A DNA stretch of 64,000 bases from Molossus alvarezi (lineage: Eukaryota > Chordata > Mammalia > Chiroptera > Molossidae): positions 22,676,488 through 22,740,487 of the forward strand of contig CM073898.1 of assembly GCA_037176705.1 (NCBI GenBank), given 5' to 3'. The notes beneath the pieces were generated by a model, which did no database searches, had not been told where the DNA came from, and was given only the letters and a program-made list of their open reading frames with translations. The position numbers were made by a program, and so were the translations under genes. How positions within the stretch are numbered: the stretch's first letter is position 1; each line of letters begins with the position of its first letter. This document shows positions 11,484 through 22,130 of this stretch, in pieces.

Positions 11484-11799
11484 ATGACTTATGTATCTTC
11501 TTAGAAAAGATAATATCTCATGGCTTAAAATAAAGTCTCATAACTGGTGCATATGCTCTTGCAGCGCTTTGAGGTTCATTCTAACACATTTTTCCTGTCT
11601 CATCCTCCTGTTCTTTCTGCCCAGTTAAACCATATCCAGGTTATTCTTCATTTCTAATTATTATCCACATAAAAACAGATGTTCAGCCTTTCATATGTTT
11701 CTCCCTCTGCTCTCAAGACAACTTATTTTCACATACTGGTCGTACTGATCAATTGAGTCTCATTATAAATTGTTCTTTGGGGATCTTCCCAATCAATTT

Positions 11800-12010
11800 G
11801 CACTGGCGTAGTACTCATTCTCTCCATTGCATGCTCAGAGCACTGTGTGCAGACCGCCTTTATTTGCTGTCCTCCTGCATTCTAGTGAGTGTTCACATCT
11901 AGAGTCCGCATCTAAATGAGCTCCTTCACGAGCCAGAAAACCATCACCTTTGACTTCACAACCTTAGCATAATATCTGGCATGTAATAGAGACTGTGTAA
12001 TATAATTAAT
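11800..12010 (+). mobile_element. L2 3' end relic (sense)
   Basis: The text attctagtgagtgttcacat and then agcataatatctggcatgta, gagactgtgtaatataatta resembles the L2 3' terminus (transcript-end tail). Diverged. Confidence 0.45.
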
Positions 12011-12019
12011 TTATAACTC

Positions 12020-12270
12020 AATCAGTCATTATGCAAATATACATTAGATTCCTACCATACATTGTTTGAAGCTTTGGAAATATACAGCCATGAACAAAGC
12101 TAGTAAAACTTCTGGTTTTAGGCAGCTTATGCTCTAGTAGGAAGGCAACATGTAACAAGCAAGGACATAAAAATATAGTGTCAGATGATGCTAAAAGTAT
12201 CACAAAGTAAGGTAATAAAGAGTGAATAAAAATCCTCTTTTGTTATCAGTTCAAGAAAGTTTTCATGTGT
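12020..12270 (-). mobile_element. L2 relic (antisense)
   Basis: Reverse complement of the L2 3' region. Markers are cctaccatacattgtttgaa, then tacagccatgaacaaagcta, gcagcttatgctctagtagg and gataataaagagtg-like text. No ORF. Confidence 0.62.
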
Positions 12271-12715
12271 GAGTTGACATATGAACACACCTGAATGAAG
12301 TGGGAAATTAATACAACACTGAATACATGAATGAATCACAAGCACAGTTGCATTTAAATGTCTCATGGTTTTCTGCATGCATTTGATTCTTTAATCCCCC
12401 AGGTTTCTGTTTGTCCCATATTGAGAAAATAAGCCAATCATAGTTAATAATTTTGGGAATAGTCTTCAATATACCTGAGTGATGTGTAACTTACTTCCCT
12501 AAGTCACAACAAATCAATGTGGCCATGGGGAGTTATTCTCTCAGTAGGAAAACAGCCTCTCCACCCCACCCCACAAGAGAAGTGTCAGAATATCTGATAT
12601 CTGGAGCCATAATAAAATATAACCCTTCGCTACTCAAGTTATTTACTGATTAAAAATTGATCTCCCTAAAATGAGCCTAATTAATTCTTCAGCTCTGGTC
12701 TAAGAGCATTTTTAT

Positions 12716-14883
12716 TTTTTTATTATTATTTTTTAAAAATCTTTATTGTTGAATATAGAATGTATTACAGATGTTCCTCATTTTTCCCCCATTGACTCCC
12801 TCCTCCCCACTCCCGCCCCCCTCCCGCCTTTTCCCACACTATTGTCTGTGTCCATTGGTTATGCATATAAGTTCTTTGGTTTATTTCTTCCCACCCCCAA
12901 CACCCCTTCCCTTTGAGGTTTGTCAGTCTAGCAATGAATTTGTACTTCTTAATCACTTCACCTTTTTATCCATTTCCCCAACCTCCCTCCCATCTGGCAA
13001 CCAACAAAATGTTCTCTGTATCTATGAGAATGTTTCTGTTCTACCTGTTCATTTTGTTTGTAGATTCCATTGTTGATAGATATGTATTCATTGCCATTTT
13101 GTTTGTTCATATATTTATCTTTTTCTTCAAAAAGACCCTTCATCATTTCATATAATAACAGTTTGGTAGTGATGCACTTACTTTAACTTTTTCTTGTCTG
13201 GGAAAGTCTTTATATGGCCATCGATTCTAAATGACAGCTTTGCAGGATAGAGTAATCTTGGTTGTAGGTTCTTGCTTTTCATCACTCTGAATATTTCTTG
13301 CCACTCCCTTCTGGCCTGCAAAGTTTCTTTTGAGAAATCAACTGACAGCCTTATGGGAACTCCCTTGTAGGTAACTAGCTGCCTTTCTCTTTCTGCTTTT
13401 AAGATTCTCTCTTTGTCTTGAACCTTTTGCATTTTGATGATGATGTGTCTCGGTGTGGGCCTCTTGGGGTTCATCTTATTTGGGACTCTATGTGCTTCCT
13501 GAACTTGTATGTCTGTTTCCTTCACCAAGTTAGGGAAGTTTTCTGCCATTATTGTTTCAAACGGGTTTTCAATTTCTTGCTCTCGCTCTTCTCCTTCTGA
13601 CACCCCCAAGATGTGAATGTTGGCATGCTTGAAGTTTTCCCAGAGGCTCCCTACACTATCCTCATTTTTTAGTATTCTTTTTTTCTTTTTGCTGTTCTGA
13701 TTGGGCATTTTTTGCTTCCTTATATTCCAAATAGATGGTTTGCTTCTTGGATTTACGTCTCTAGTATTGAATCTGTGTAAATTGTCCTTTATTTCAGTTA
13801 ATGCCTCCTTCATTTCTGACTGTTGCATCCATCATTTTTGATTGGTCCTTTTTTATGCTCTTGAGAGCCTCACTAAGTTCACTGAGGTTCTTACTAAGTT
13901 CATTGAGCATCCTTATAAGCAGTATTTTGAACTCAGCATCTGTTAGGTTGCTTATCTCCATTTCGCTTAGTTCTTTTCTTGGGGTTTTGTTCTGCTCTTT
14001 CATTTGGGTCCTGTTTCTTTGTCTCCTCATTTTGGCTGCCTCCCTGTGTTTGTTTCTATGTATTACATAACAAGAGGTATGAGGCTAGCTGAGACCAGAT
14101 TCCGCTTGTTTGAAAGAATTTAGGAAAACCTGAAGCAGGATCCGAGACAGGCCAATCCTATGGTTAAGCAAGTGGCAACAGCTTGGGTGGGCCTGGAAGT
14201 TGGGTGGGAGGGGGCCTCAGGGAGTCACCAGGGCGGGGCTACCAGTGTGAGCCAGGTTGCTGGAGTCCCAGATATGGCTGCTGTCTGCCGCCCCAGGGAA
14301 GGGCTCACCAAAGGAACAAAGGCCTCTGGCAGCACGTTTGTCCCAGAGAAAGCCCCCTCTCCAGCCCTCGCTCCAGTGCCAAACAGCTCAGTTCTTCCCT
14401 GTATGTCTCTGGCGCCCCTCGAGCTGCCTCCCCTCCAAGCTTAGAGGGAGAGAGTCTGATAAGTCCATGAGCGGGCCCTTTAAGCAGCTGCCTGGGGCTC
14501 CAGCCCCTCAGCCTCCCTGAGCCTCCGTTCCTGCTGGTTTTTCCAGCCAGAGGTTATGGGGATTCTCTTCCTGACAATGGAACCCTGAGCAGGGCACCTG
14601 GTGTTGGACGGGGACCCCTCAGTCCTCAGGGAGGACCTTCCCAGCCGAGGTGTCCTCCTGATTTTTATCCACCACACGTGGGTGTGGGACCAGCCCGTCC
14701 GCCTCTGCCCCTCCTACCAGTCTGGATGTGGCTGCTGCTTTAATCCCGTAGTTGTAGGACTGCCATTCAGCTCGATTTCAGGTGGTTCTGAATGATGGTT
14801 GTTCTGTGGTTTAGTTGTAACTTTGATGTGGTTGAGGGAGGACGGATACCGTGTTTACCTACCCACCGTTTTGACCGGAAGCC
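12716..14883 (-). mobile_element. Complete HAL1 (half-L1) retrotransposon
   Basis: A 2168-bp antisense insertion bounded by a perfect 16-bp TSD, ctaagagcatttttat, at 12700-12715 and 14884-14899. On the minus strand it has a GC-rich 5' UTR (14883 to 14031, about 850 bp), an L1 ORF1-type frame (14030-13178), a 3' UTR of about 460 bp and an A-rich tail. There is no ORF2: endonuclease and reverse transcriptase are absent and there is no room for them. This is the HAL1 architecture, an L1 derivative keeping only ORF1. Its 3' UTR (gaacttatatgcat, ccaatggacacag, gggaaaaatgaggaacatct on the minus strand) closely matches the 3' UTR of the full-length L1 at 30725. It therefore probably used that lineage's ORF2 protein in trans. 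Confidence 0.85.
13178..14030 (-). pseudogene. HAL1 ORF1p-like frame, one frameshift
   Basis: ORF1 of the HAL1, coding for an L1 ORF1p-like RNA-binding chaperone that would coat its transcript in a cytoplasmic RNP. The start at 14030 is an ATG giving MRRQRNRTQMKEQ, which aligns with the ORF1 start of the L1 at 31525 (MMKQRNKYQVKEQ). Residues 1-78 are read from 14030 to 13794 and are rich in heptad-like leucines (coiled coil). A frameshift near 13800-13828 moves the frame to the 13828-13178 reading, 216 codons long. That part holds an RRM-like segment (NIHILGVSEG, MAENFPNLVKE) and the C-terminal domain (RPTPRHIIIKM, IRLSVDFSKETLQARREW, LLYPAKLSF). It stops at DKKKLK, earlier than the L1 protein, which runs on to KPALQEMLKELL. 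One frameshift suggests a young or only lightly decayed copy. Confidence 0.85.
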
Positions 14884-14959
14884 CTAAGAGCATTTTTATA
14901 ATCTGCTGTTATAACAGTACATTATTTTAAAGTTAATTGCTTATACAAATATCTTATCC

Positions 14960-15075
14960 ATAAGCATGGGAGCTTTTCCAAAGCACGGACTTCATCTTAT
15001 TCATTTAGAAAATCTATCAGGATGCTTGGCACAGAGTTCCCATTAAATAAGTGTTTGTCAAATTAAATTGATGAT
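14960..15075 (+). mobile_element. L2 3' tail relic
   Basis: The text caaagcacggacttcatctt followed by ggatgcttggcacagagttc and attaaataagtgtttgtca is the L2 3' end in sense. Confidence 0.6.
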
Positions 15076-16960
15076 TTTCTAATTCCAAACTTCCTGTACA
15101 CCTGCCATCACACTGAACATGAGAATAAATCCATGGGAGAAAGTTATTTTAGTATTCATTCAAGGACCTCTCGAAACACAGCACTTAGTTGAGGAATAAT
15201 TTTAAATTATCCCTTTTGTGCTTTTACAAAAAAGAGTCACAACAATAAAATGAATCTTACATCTAACTGGTACACAATATTTTACAAGTTTATTTTGAGA
15301 CTGGAGAGTTTGAAACATTATAATATTGTCAGGCTTTGGCTACAGAAGAAGCATCTCAATATTCTGATTATTATTTAAAAGAAGATACACTGTCTTGACA
15401 TTTCTTTCTGCTCTATTAATAGGGTTCTTAATCAAAGAGATCAACTGCGAATACTTTTATTCTGTTTAATTTTACATGTAATATAGTTGGCAGATTGCAG
15501 ATGGGAATAAAGAGAAATAGTATTAAAGAGATATGACTTGACTGAATTTTCTCTTTTTCTTTGCCATTATATAATTTATGGAAATACTTTTCAGACATCT
15601 AAAGCTCAGATTCAGGGTAACATATAGAATGTTCCCTTGCCCAAAAGATACACACATAGAATTTCTAATAGATAAATACTCTTTTTTCAGATTTTACTAA
15701 AGCACTCATTTTGTGTGTGCCTTTCTACAAATACATCCTAACTATTCCACACTTTTCAAGTCAATGGGGAATAAAGTTAATTTGGAAGACTATAATTATA
15801 GCTCTATGAAACAGTAAAATCATGAGCAATTGTACTGTGTTTTCCTATTGTTCATGATAAGATGTAATGACTCCTGAGAATTGAAATAACAAAGGAAAAA
15901 AGCATTAAATCGTATATTAAAAACAAATAGATCTTTTCTTTTGGTGTCAGGAGAAAGAGAAATATTGAAGGCTCAAAGCCACAGCCATTTACTCAGGAAG
16001 TTTTGATAATCTGTTCCTAGAAAAGGTTTACTGTGCAACATATTTAAATTGAAAAGAATAAACTCCTGACCAAGATGTCAGATTGAACAGAATGGAAATT
16101 GATTTTCTGGTCCAAATCATAGAATGCACTTGATGATATATATTTAAAATGTTAAAAAATAATCTTTGAGTCTATAGGGGATATATTGAAAGGGGAATTC
16201 ATAATTGCCCTAACAACAATGCAACAATAACAACAACAACAAAAAGCATCTCATCACCATTTCATAAAGTGGGAATCAGGCTGAACTACCCATAAGGTAC
16301 TATAACCAGGTATAAAACCTGTAAATTGAGAGGGAAACATCTACAAAGGGAGAGTAAAGGACTGTATACATTAAGTAGTAATAACAGGAAGCCTAATGTG
16401 AAGTTGGATTTCGGAAAATGATGGCCTCATATATAAATACTGGTCTAGAGTTGTATTGTGGAAGTAAGGAGAAATGAAATCATGAATAATTGAAACCTTC
16501 AGCACAAAATCTGAAGTTTCAAGGTTCAAGTTTGTGCAAACCAGATAGAACAGAAGCCCTGTTTCTAAAAATCTCACATTCAATCTATTTCAAAATCAGT
16601 GAACCCAGTAAAACAAAGCGGCAGAGGTAACCAGCAAACCATGCTCTGGAAGGCATCCACCTGCACCATCTATTTACATGAGACTCCTGAGACATAACCC
16701 CATGAAATTTGAACTCTGACCGCAAATATGTGCAACTAATGGGCATAGGAAGAAGTTCAATGCAAAGGAAGACAACTATAAATGGAATAACAGGGAGCAT
16801 TTATGAACTGGGAATTTGAGAAACCTGAGAAGGACTTTAAAATTAATATTTGATATGTGTAAAGATATAAAGGAGTAAGTAACATCTATAAAGTAAAAAG
16901 GGGGAAACTATGACACAAGATCAGACAATTTTGTAAACCAGCAAAGTAGAAATTGTGAGA
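15076..16960. other. Unassigned AT-rich sequence
   Basis: I see no gene and no repeat that I can name. A short CAA-rich stretch lies at 16215-16245. The small minus-strand frames at 16371-16800 have no recognisable domain. Confidence 0.35.
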
Positions 16961-16964
16961 GGAT

Positions 16965-17155
16965 TACTGCTATTTTTTGTGTGACCTCAGACATGTCACT
17001 TAACCCTCTGCCAGTCGGTTTCTCGATCTATAAAACAGGATAACTCATGGAGTCGATATGGGATTTAATACAATGAAAACACTTAGATAAGTGCCTGGTT
17101 CAATGTACTTAGCCATTTTACATATTAGCATTTATTATTATTCGATATGATAGCA
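16965..17155 (+). mobile_element. MIR SINE
   Basis: Sense MIR: tgtgacctcagacatgtcac, then ttaaccctctgccagt, gatctataaaacaggataac, ataagtgcctggttcaatgt and a decayed tail with attattattcgatatg. Core well preserved. Confidence 0.82.
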
Positions 17156-17867
17156 CATGTGTCAAATATGAAGAGGATAAAAATTAGCAATTAGAAAAAA
17201 GTTTTTACCTAGTTTTAAATAGTGTAACAGAAAAGTTGAAAATCAGAGAACAAATAAGGCTGAAGCTCAATATAATATTATATATAAGACCGAGGAAATT
17301 TCAAAAAATTGAAAACAGGCTTAGAATTGGAAAACATAAGAGATAGTTTAGGTTAGATTAGTTCAAGAAATGCCAGTGTATTCCATATATTCCAAAGAAT
17401 GAGAATAATTTATTTAAAATAATAATTTTTTCTGATTTAAAATATTGAATGTCAACTGTAATTAAAACATATCAATTTATTAAATTCTTATCACAAAAAT
17501 AGATAAAAAAATCACACCCAATTCTAAAGGTGATTAATAAAATAAACCCACAATTGAACTACAGAATAGCAAGAACATTCAACATTTCAAAAAAGAGAAC
17601 TTACAAAGGAATAGAAATTACTTTTGATCAGCAATAATACATGTTAGAGACAATAAGATTATGTCTCAAAATTACTGAAATAAAAATGTTAAAAATTACC
17701 TTTTTGAAAATTACCTTGTTTAGAATGGATCTAAACAATATCAGATCTAATTTGGCAATAATCTAAGCAATGCTTCAACAGTGTAGAAATTTACTTAGTC
17801 TCTTCTGTGAAATGTATTTGGTCCTGTATTGCATATCTGACTGGGCAATAAGAGTTAAAAGGTTTTT

Positions 17868-18048
17868 TCTTTTTTTTAATCCTCACCGGAGGACATTTTT
17901 CCATTTTTTGTTCAGATAGAGTGGGAGGGAGAGAGAGAAAGAGAAACATCGACGTGATGGGGACAAACTGCAACCGAGCAGGAACCGAACCTGGGTCTCT
18001 CTGGACCGCAGGCCAAAGCTTTAACTGCTGAGCCAAACCGGCCAGGGC
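17868..18048 (-). mobile_element. Ves SINE
   Basis: Antisense Ves. It starts with the T-run and aatcctcaccggaggacatt and ends aaaccggccagggc, with box B read as ggaaccgaacctgggtc. A perfect 17-bp TSD, agagttaaaaggttttt, lies at 17851-17867 and 18049-18065. Several CpGs are retained, consistent with a recent insertion. The CT/GA segment is short here. Confidence 0.93.
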
Positions 18049-19193
18049 AGAGTTAAAAGGTTTTTATATGATAATCAAAGTGAAGGAAATCGCTGAAGAC
18101 CATATATACATACTGTATGGACATGGACAATAATTTGGTAAAGGCCAAGGAAGGGAGAGGTTGGGGAGGGGGTGGTAGGCAAAGGGGGTTGGGAAAGGGA
18201 GACTCCTGCAATAATGTCAACATTTTAAAAAATTTAATAAAAAAGATAACATAGATTTTGAAGGTTAGACCCACATTTTGAAAATGAATCTTCCTAAATT
18301 TAGAGGTAATTTCCCCCATTCTTTTTACAATTTTCAACTTGTCTAAGAATGGATTTTAATAATCAGATCTCAAAATTGTTTATAAAATAAAAAAATACTA
18401 CTGTCTTCCATTATTTATTCTCTTCTTTATAATGTTTAGCAATGAAACAAGTAAACTAGATGCATGATTACCCATCATTGACTATCTTTCTTGGCTTCCT
18501 GTAACTAGTTCTGGCTATTTAACAACATTCCGTTCAATATAAAATGTAAAGTGAAGCAAAGGACGTAAAGATCAAGGGTCTCAGATCATCTTCTGGAGCA
18601 ATGATTCTTGCCTTGGACTTCCTTCACCAAAGCTGGAAATAATAACAATCGAAACAGCGCTCTTGGATCAAGGAAAAGAAACTGCTTCTTGGGGGTGGTA
18701 GACTTGATTTTCTAACCTGGGTCTGGATGATATCATGGAGCACAATTTCCTACCTCTCCTAGACTTCCTACCTACCATTGCATTATTATAAATTCTCTTT
18801 CGTTAAACCACAAAAAATAAAAATGATGAAGAAAAGGCACTGGAACATACCCTGAAACACTATTCTTGGACATCAGTGTTTGGTGATCTCCACTTTCTGA
18901 GAGGTTAGTTTAGGTCAGAAACAGTCAGTGAAAAAATGTTCACATCACCGTGCATAAAATAACTATGCTAAATGCAATGAAGGAAAAGATAAATTGCTAT
19001 TAATACATACAACAGAAAAACCTGTAGTCTGGGAGTCAAATAAGGGATAAGACTAGAAGAATGTGTACCTATTAATTATATGGATTAAAATGTGAACAAG
19101 ATTTAGAACTCCATATAATAAAGTGAATTTCAATTTAAAAAAGGGATAACTTCATAATTTATATAAAATATGTTATTAAGAAGACATACTATA

Positions 19194-19449
19194 GCCCTGG
19201 CCAGTTTGGCTTAGCAGTTAGAGCATTGACCCATGGAGCGAAGAGTCACAGGTTAGATTCCTGGTCAAGGGCATGTACCTTGGTTGTGGAATTGATCACT
19301 GACCCCGTCAGGGTCATGCGGGAGGCAGCCAATTGATGTGCCTCTCTATCATGGACATTTCTCTCTCTCCTCCACTTCCTCCCTCCCACTCTATCTAAAA
19401 AATAATTCAATGGAAAAATATCCTTAGGTGAGGATTGAAAAAAAAAAAA
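19194..19449 (+). mobile_element. Ves SINE
   Basis: Starts gccctggccagtttggctta and ends tccttaggtgaggattg plus an A-run. A 13-bp TSD with one mismatch lies at 19181-19193 and 19450-19462 (aagacatactata / aagacacactata). More diverged than the copies at 17868 and 21113. Confidence 0.92.
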
Positions 19450-19462
19450 AAGACACACTATA

Positions 19463-20862
19463 GTAGTGCTAAAATTAACTTAATCCACCTGTGATATAGG
19501 CTGAGTACTATTTATTCCCATATTGGAAATTTTATCTTTATATCTTAGTATCAAAAAGTGAATTTACAAACTTGAAATAGTCATTTTCTATTATTATTTT
19601 TATTGTTATTATTACTTAAACAAGAATAAAGATTCTTCCCTTCCTAAAATACGGCTGCCAGATAAGATTCTATGAAAATCTGCCTTGACTGAACATCTTA
19701 GGGTACCTCATTTCCCTTGGTTCCTAACCTCTCATCTCAGATAGCCTATCAAAACATCTCAGGAAACCTGCTATCAATCTCTTCTTCCCAATGATTTCTG
19801 CATCTTAGCCTTGATATTATTTGAATAAAGTTGACCCCAGGTTTTTATCATTGAATTAATGGTGAGAGAATAGGTGACTTCCCATTTCTTTTAAGTCAGA
19901 AAGTCTCTTAAGTCTCTTCCACAGAATAGTAATTGAAGACTCCTTGACCGAAGTTAATGGACAATAAAGACTCTATAATTGTTTCATCACCATTGTATTC
20001 TGATGTTAGTTTTCTATCTTATAATTCAGGTAATCAAGTAAGTGCAAAAATAACTATATGAACAGTTTCACGGGGATTAGACATAAGGTTTAGAAAATAA
20101 TAAAAAATTATTTTTATTTAGGGCTTATTTTTCTTTAAGGTTTTAATGCATTGAGAAATTAATTTTGAGGTTTGTTTTTTTGTTTGTATAATTAATTTTT
20201 GGATGCTAGAGATTTTTCAGTCAACATGAAGACAAGACTAATACAACAAAATGCTATTTCGTTGGGGAAGGCACATACTAAATGTACCTCTAGTGTTACA
20301 CTATGTCAGACTTTATACTATACTGGTTGCATTATAACTATTCCAAGTCTGCAAGTGTGCAGAATCCAGAATCTTCTGTGTTCCAAGGTCAAGGCAGGGC
20401 TGAGCATAAGTGTAGACAGGATTCGACACACGTTACTTGGGAAAGGCTCTTATCTTCATACAACGCGCCCAATCGTCACAATGTATTTCAGTAGGCAAAG
20501 AATTAATTGTGATCCAGTTAAGTATGTGTGCAAAAAGGGATAGTCAGGCTTCCTTTCTTATCTCAGAAATACATTTCAACAAAATGTCATCATAGATGGC
20601 CCAAAGAATCTCCAAGGACAGGAAAGAGTAAGGGAGTAAATAATGACACGTTTTCAGTATATATCATCTTGGGAATTTCTGAGAAAAGTCCCTTTTCTGT
20701 CATTGTTTTATTGTCTCTATGCATGGTGTGTAGAGTAGATATTACTAGCCAGCACAGATTGAAGGGGGTGCTTCTCTCCTTTGATAGAAGATTCTGTGGG
20801 CTTATGTGCTGGCTTACCACGTTTCTTCATCATAACCGAGGGCAGTGCCAATATAGTATTTC
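19463..20862. other. Unassigned sequence before the inverted repeat
   Basis: No gene or named repeat. From 20199 to 20968 two overlapping plus-strand frames (114 and 146 codons) stay open, and CpGs are less depleted than nearby (acaacgcgcccaatcgtcac at 20460). The translations show no domain, no low-complexity bias and no family I know. It might be a young transposable element body or LTR of which the inverted repeat at 20863-21097 is the end. Confidence 0.35.
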
Positions 20863-21097
20863 TAATAAAGTTAGGTCTGTCTCCAAAACGTTCTGTAATT
20901 CTTCCCTGCTACCACTCACATATTCTGAAAACAAATCTAGAAGAATGATTTTTAAATGTTGGAACTGATTAGGGAAGTTTTGAGACATTATTTGTTTCAA
21001 TATTTTAAAATCATTCTTCTAGATTTACTTACGGAATGTGTGAGTGGTGGCTGGGGAAAACTACAGGGTGTTTTGGAGACAGACCTAACTTGTATTA
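20863..21097. repeat. Inverted repeat, ~95-bp arms, 45-bp loop
   Basis: Arm 1 (20863-20956) and arm 2 (21002-21097) are reverse complements at roughly 84% identity by hand alignment, with one 1-base gap. The best blocks are gttaggtctgtctccaaaac near the base and aaatctagaagaatgat near the loop. About half of the mismatches would be G-U pairs if transcribed in sense, so the RNA hairpin is stronger than the DNA identity suggests. The Ves SINE at 21113 lies just outside arm 2, and its TSD starts at 21097. Origin unknown: inverted partial duplication or the end of a foldback-like element. Confidence 0.85.
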
Positions 21098-21112
21098 AAA
21101 AGCATGGCAATT

Positions 21113-21350
21113 GCCCTGGCCGGTTTGGCTCAGCGGTTGGAGCGTTGGCCTGCAGTCCAGAGGGACCCGGGTTTGGTTCCCGCTGAGGGCGCGTGGCTCG
21201 GTTGCAGTTTGTCCCCGGCCCTGGTTGGTCGTGTGGGTGGCAGCCACTCGATGTGTCCCTTTCACATCAATGTTCCTCTCTCTCTCTTCCTCTCTCTCCC
21301 TCCCACTCTAACTGGACAAAGAATGGAAAAGTGTCCGGGTGAATATTAAA
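21113..21350 (+). mobile_element. Ves SINE, young copy
   Basis: Begins gccctggccggtttggctca, with box B-like gggtttggttcccgctgagg, and ends gtgtccgggtgaatatt. Perfect 16-bp TSD aaaaagcatggcaatt at 21097-21112 and 21351-21366. Many CpGs survive (agggcgcgtggctcgg), so it is among the youngest copies here. Apparent ORFs in it are accidental. Confidence 0.95.
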
Positions 21351-22024
21351 AAAAAGCATGGCAATTGAGGTGGGGGGTGGAGGTAGGTGGAAGAAGGGAT
21401 AAATGGTGTTGGAAAAAGTAAAATAAAATAAAATAAGCAAAAACATAAGAAAATAAAACTCCTATCTACTGCAAAAAACAAAAAAGGAAATAAAAATGTC
21501 GGAACTGAAAAATCCCCTCAGGATAATTGAGTCCGTGCAATTTTGGTTATATGCAGTAGGCAGGATATACTGGAGGAAATCAGAGGGTAATTCCCATGTG
21601 GTCAATCTCTCAAGTGTGAATAGATAGAATCAAAGAAGGTGAATCTGAAAATTTTTATGAAGAAAATTTAAAGAGAATTTTTAAAGGTGCCAAAAAACTA
21701 CACACTTCTGAAGCTATCGATTTTACCCACCATTTTCTGAGCACAATATCTTAACTGTCATACAGCAAAGAATAAACTATATCTTCCACCTCTGGTGAAA
21801 TTATATAGAAATCCTCCACATGTAGTTTGTGCTTTAACCTCATGTTCATCTGCATTACACATATATTGCTACCTCTATCTAATTACATTAATGTGCAATT
21901 TGTATATATGTACAATGCCTTAAGTCCTTTTTTAAAAAGTTACTTAAAGTCATAATATGACATAATGCCTTTAAAAATTCTCACAGTTAAATTTATTTCA
22001 AGGTGCCTGCATTACATATGAGAA

Positions 22025-22130
22025 ATTTAAGCTGATTTAAGGCAGGGACTGTGTTTTCTTTACCACAGCATACTAAATACCTAACAAAATGTCTGTATAT
22101 GGTACACAGTTAATTAATATTTTCTTTTCT
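22025..22130 (+). mobile_element. L2 3' tail relic
   Basis: The text ggcagggactgtgttttctt followed by ccacagcatactaaatac and gtacacagttaattaatatt is the L2 3' end in sense, diverged. Confidence 0.6.

Noticed and set aside
14160..14795. Sense-strand proline/glycine-rich ORFs as a GC-rich exon
   Set aside because: They lie over the antisense 5' UTR of the HAL1. The GC content comes from that UTR.
20199..20968. Overlapping 114- and 146-codon frames as a gene
   Set aside because: No domain, no family similarity, no splice or promoter context, and the second frame runs into the inverted repeat.
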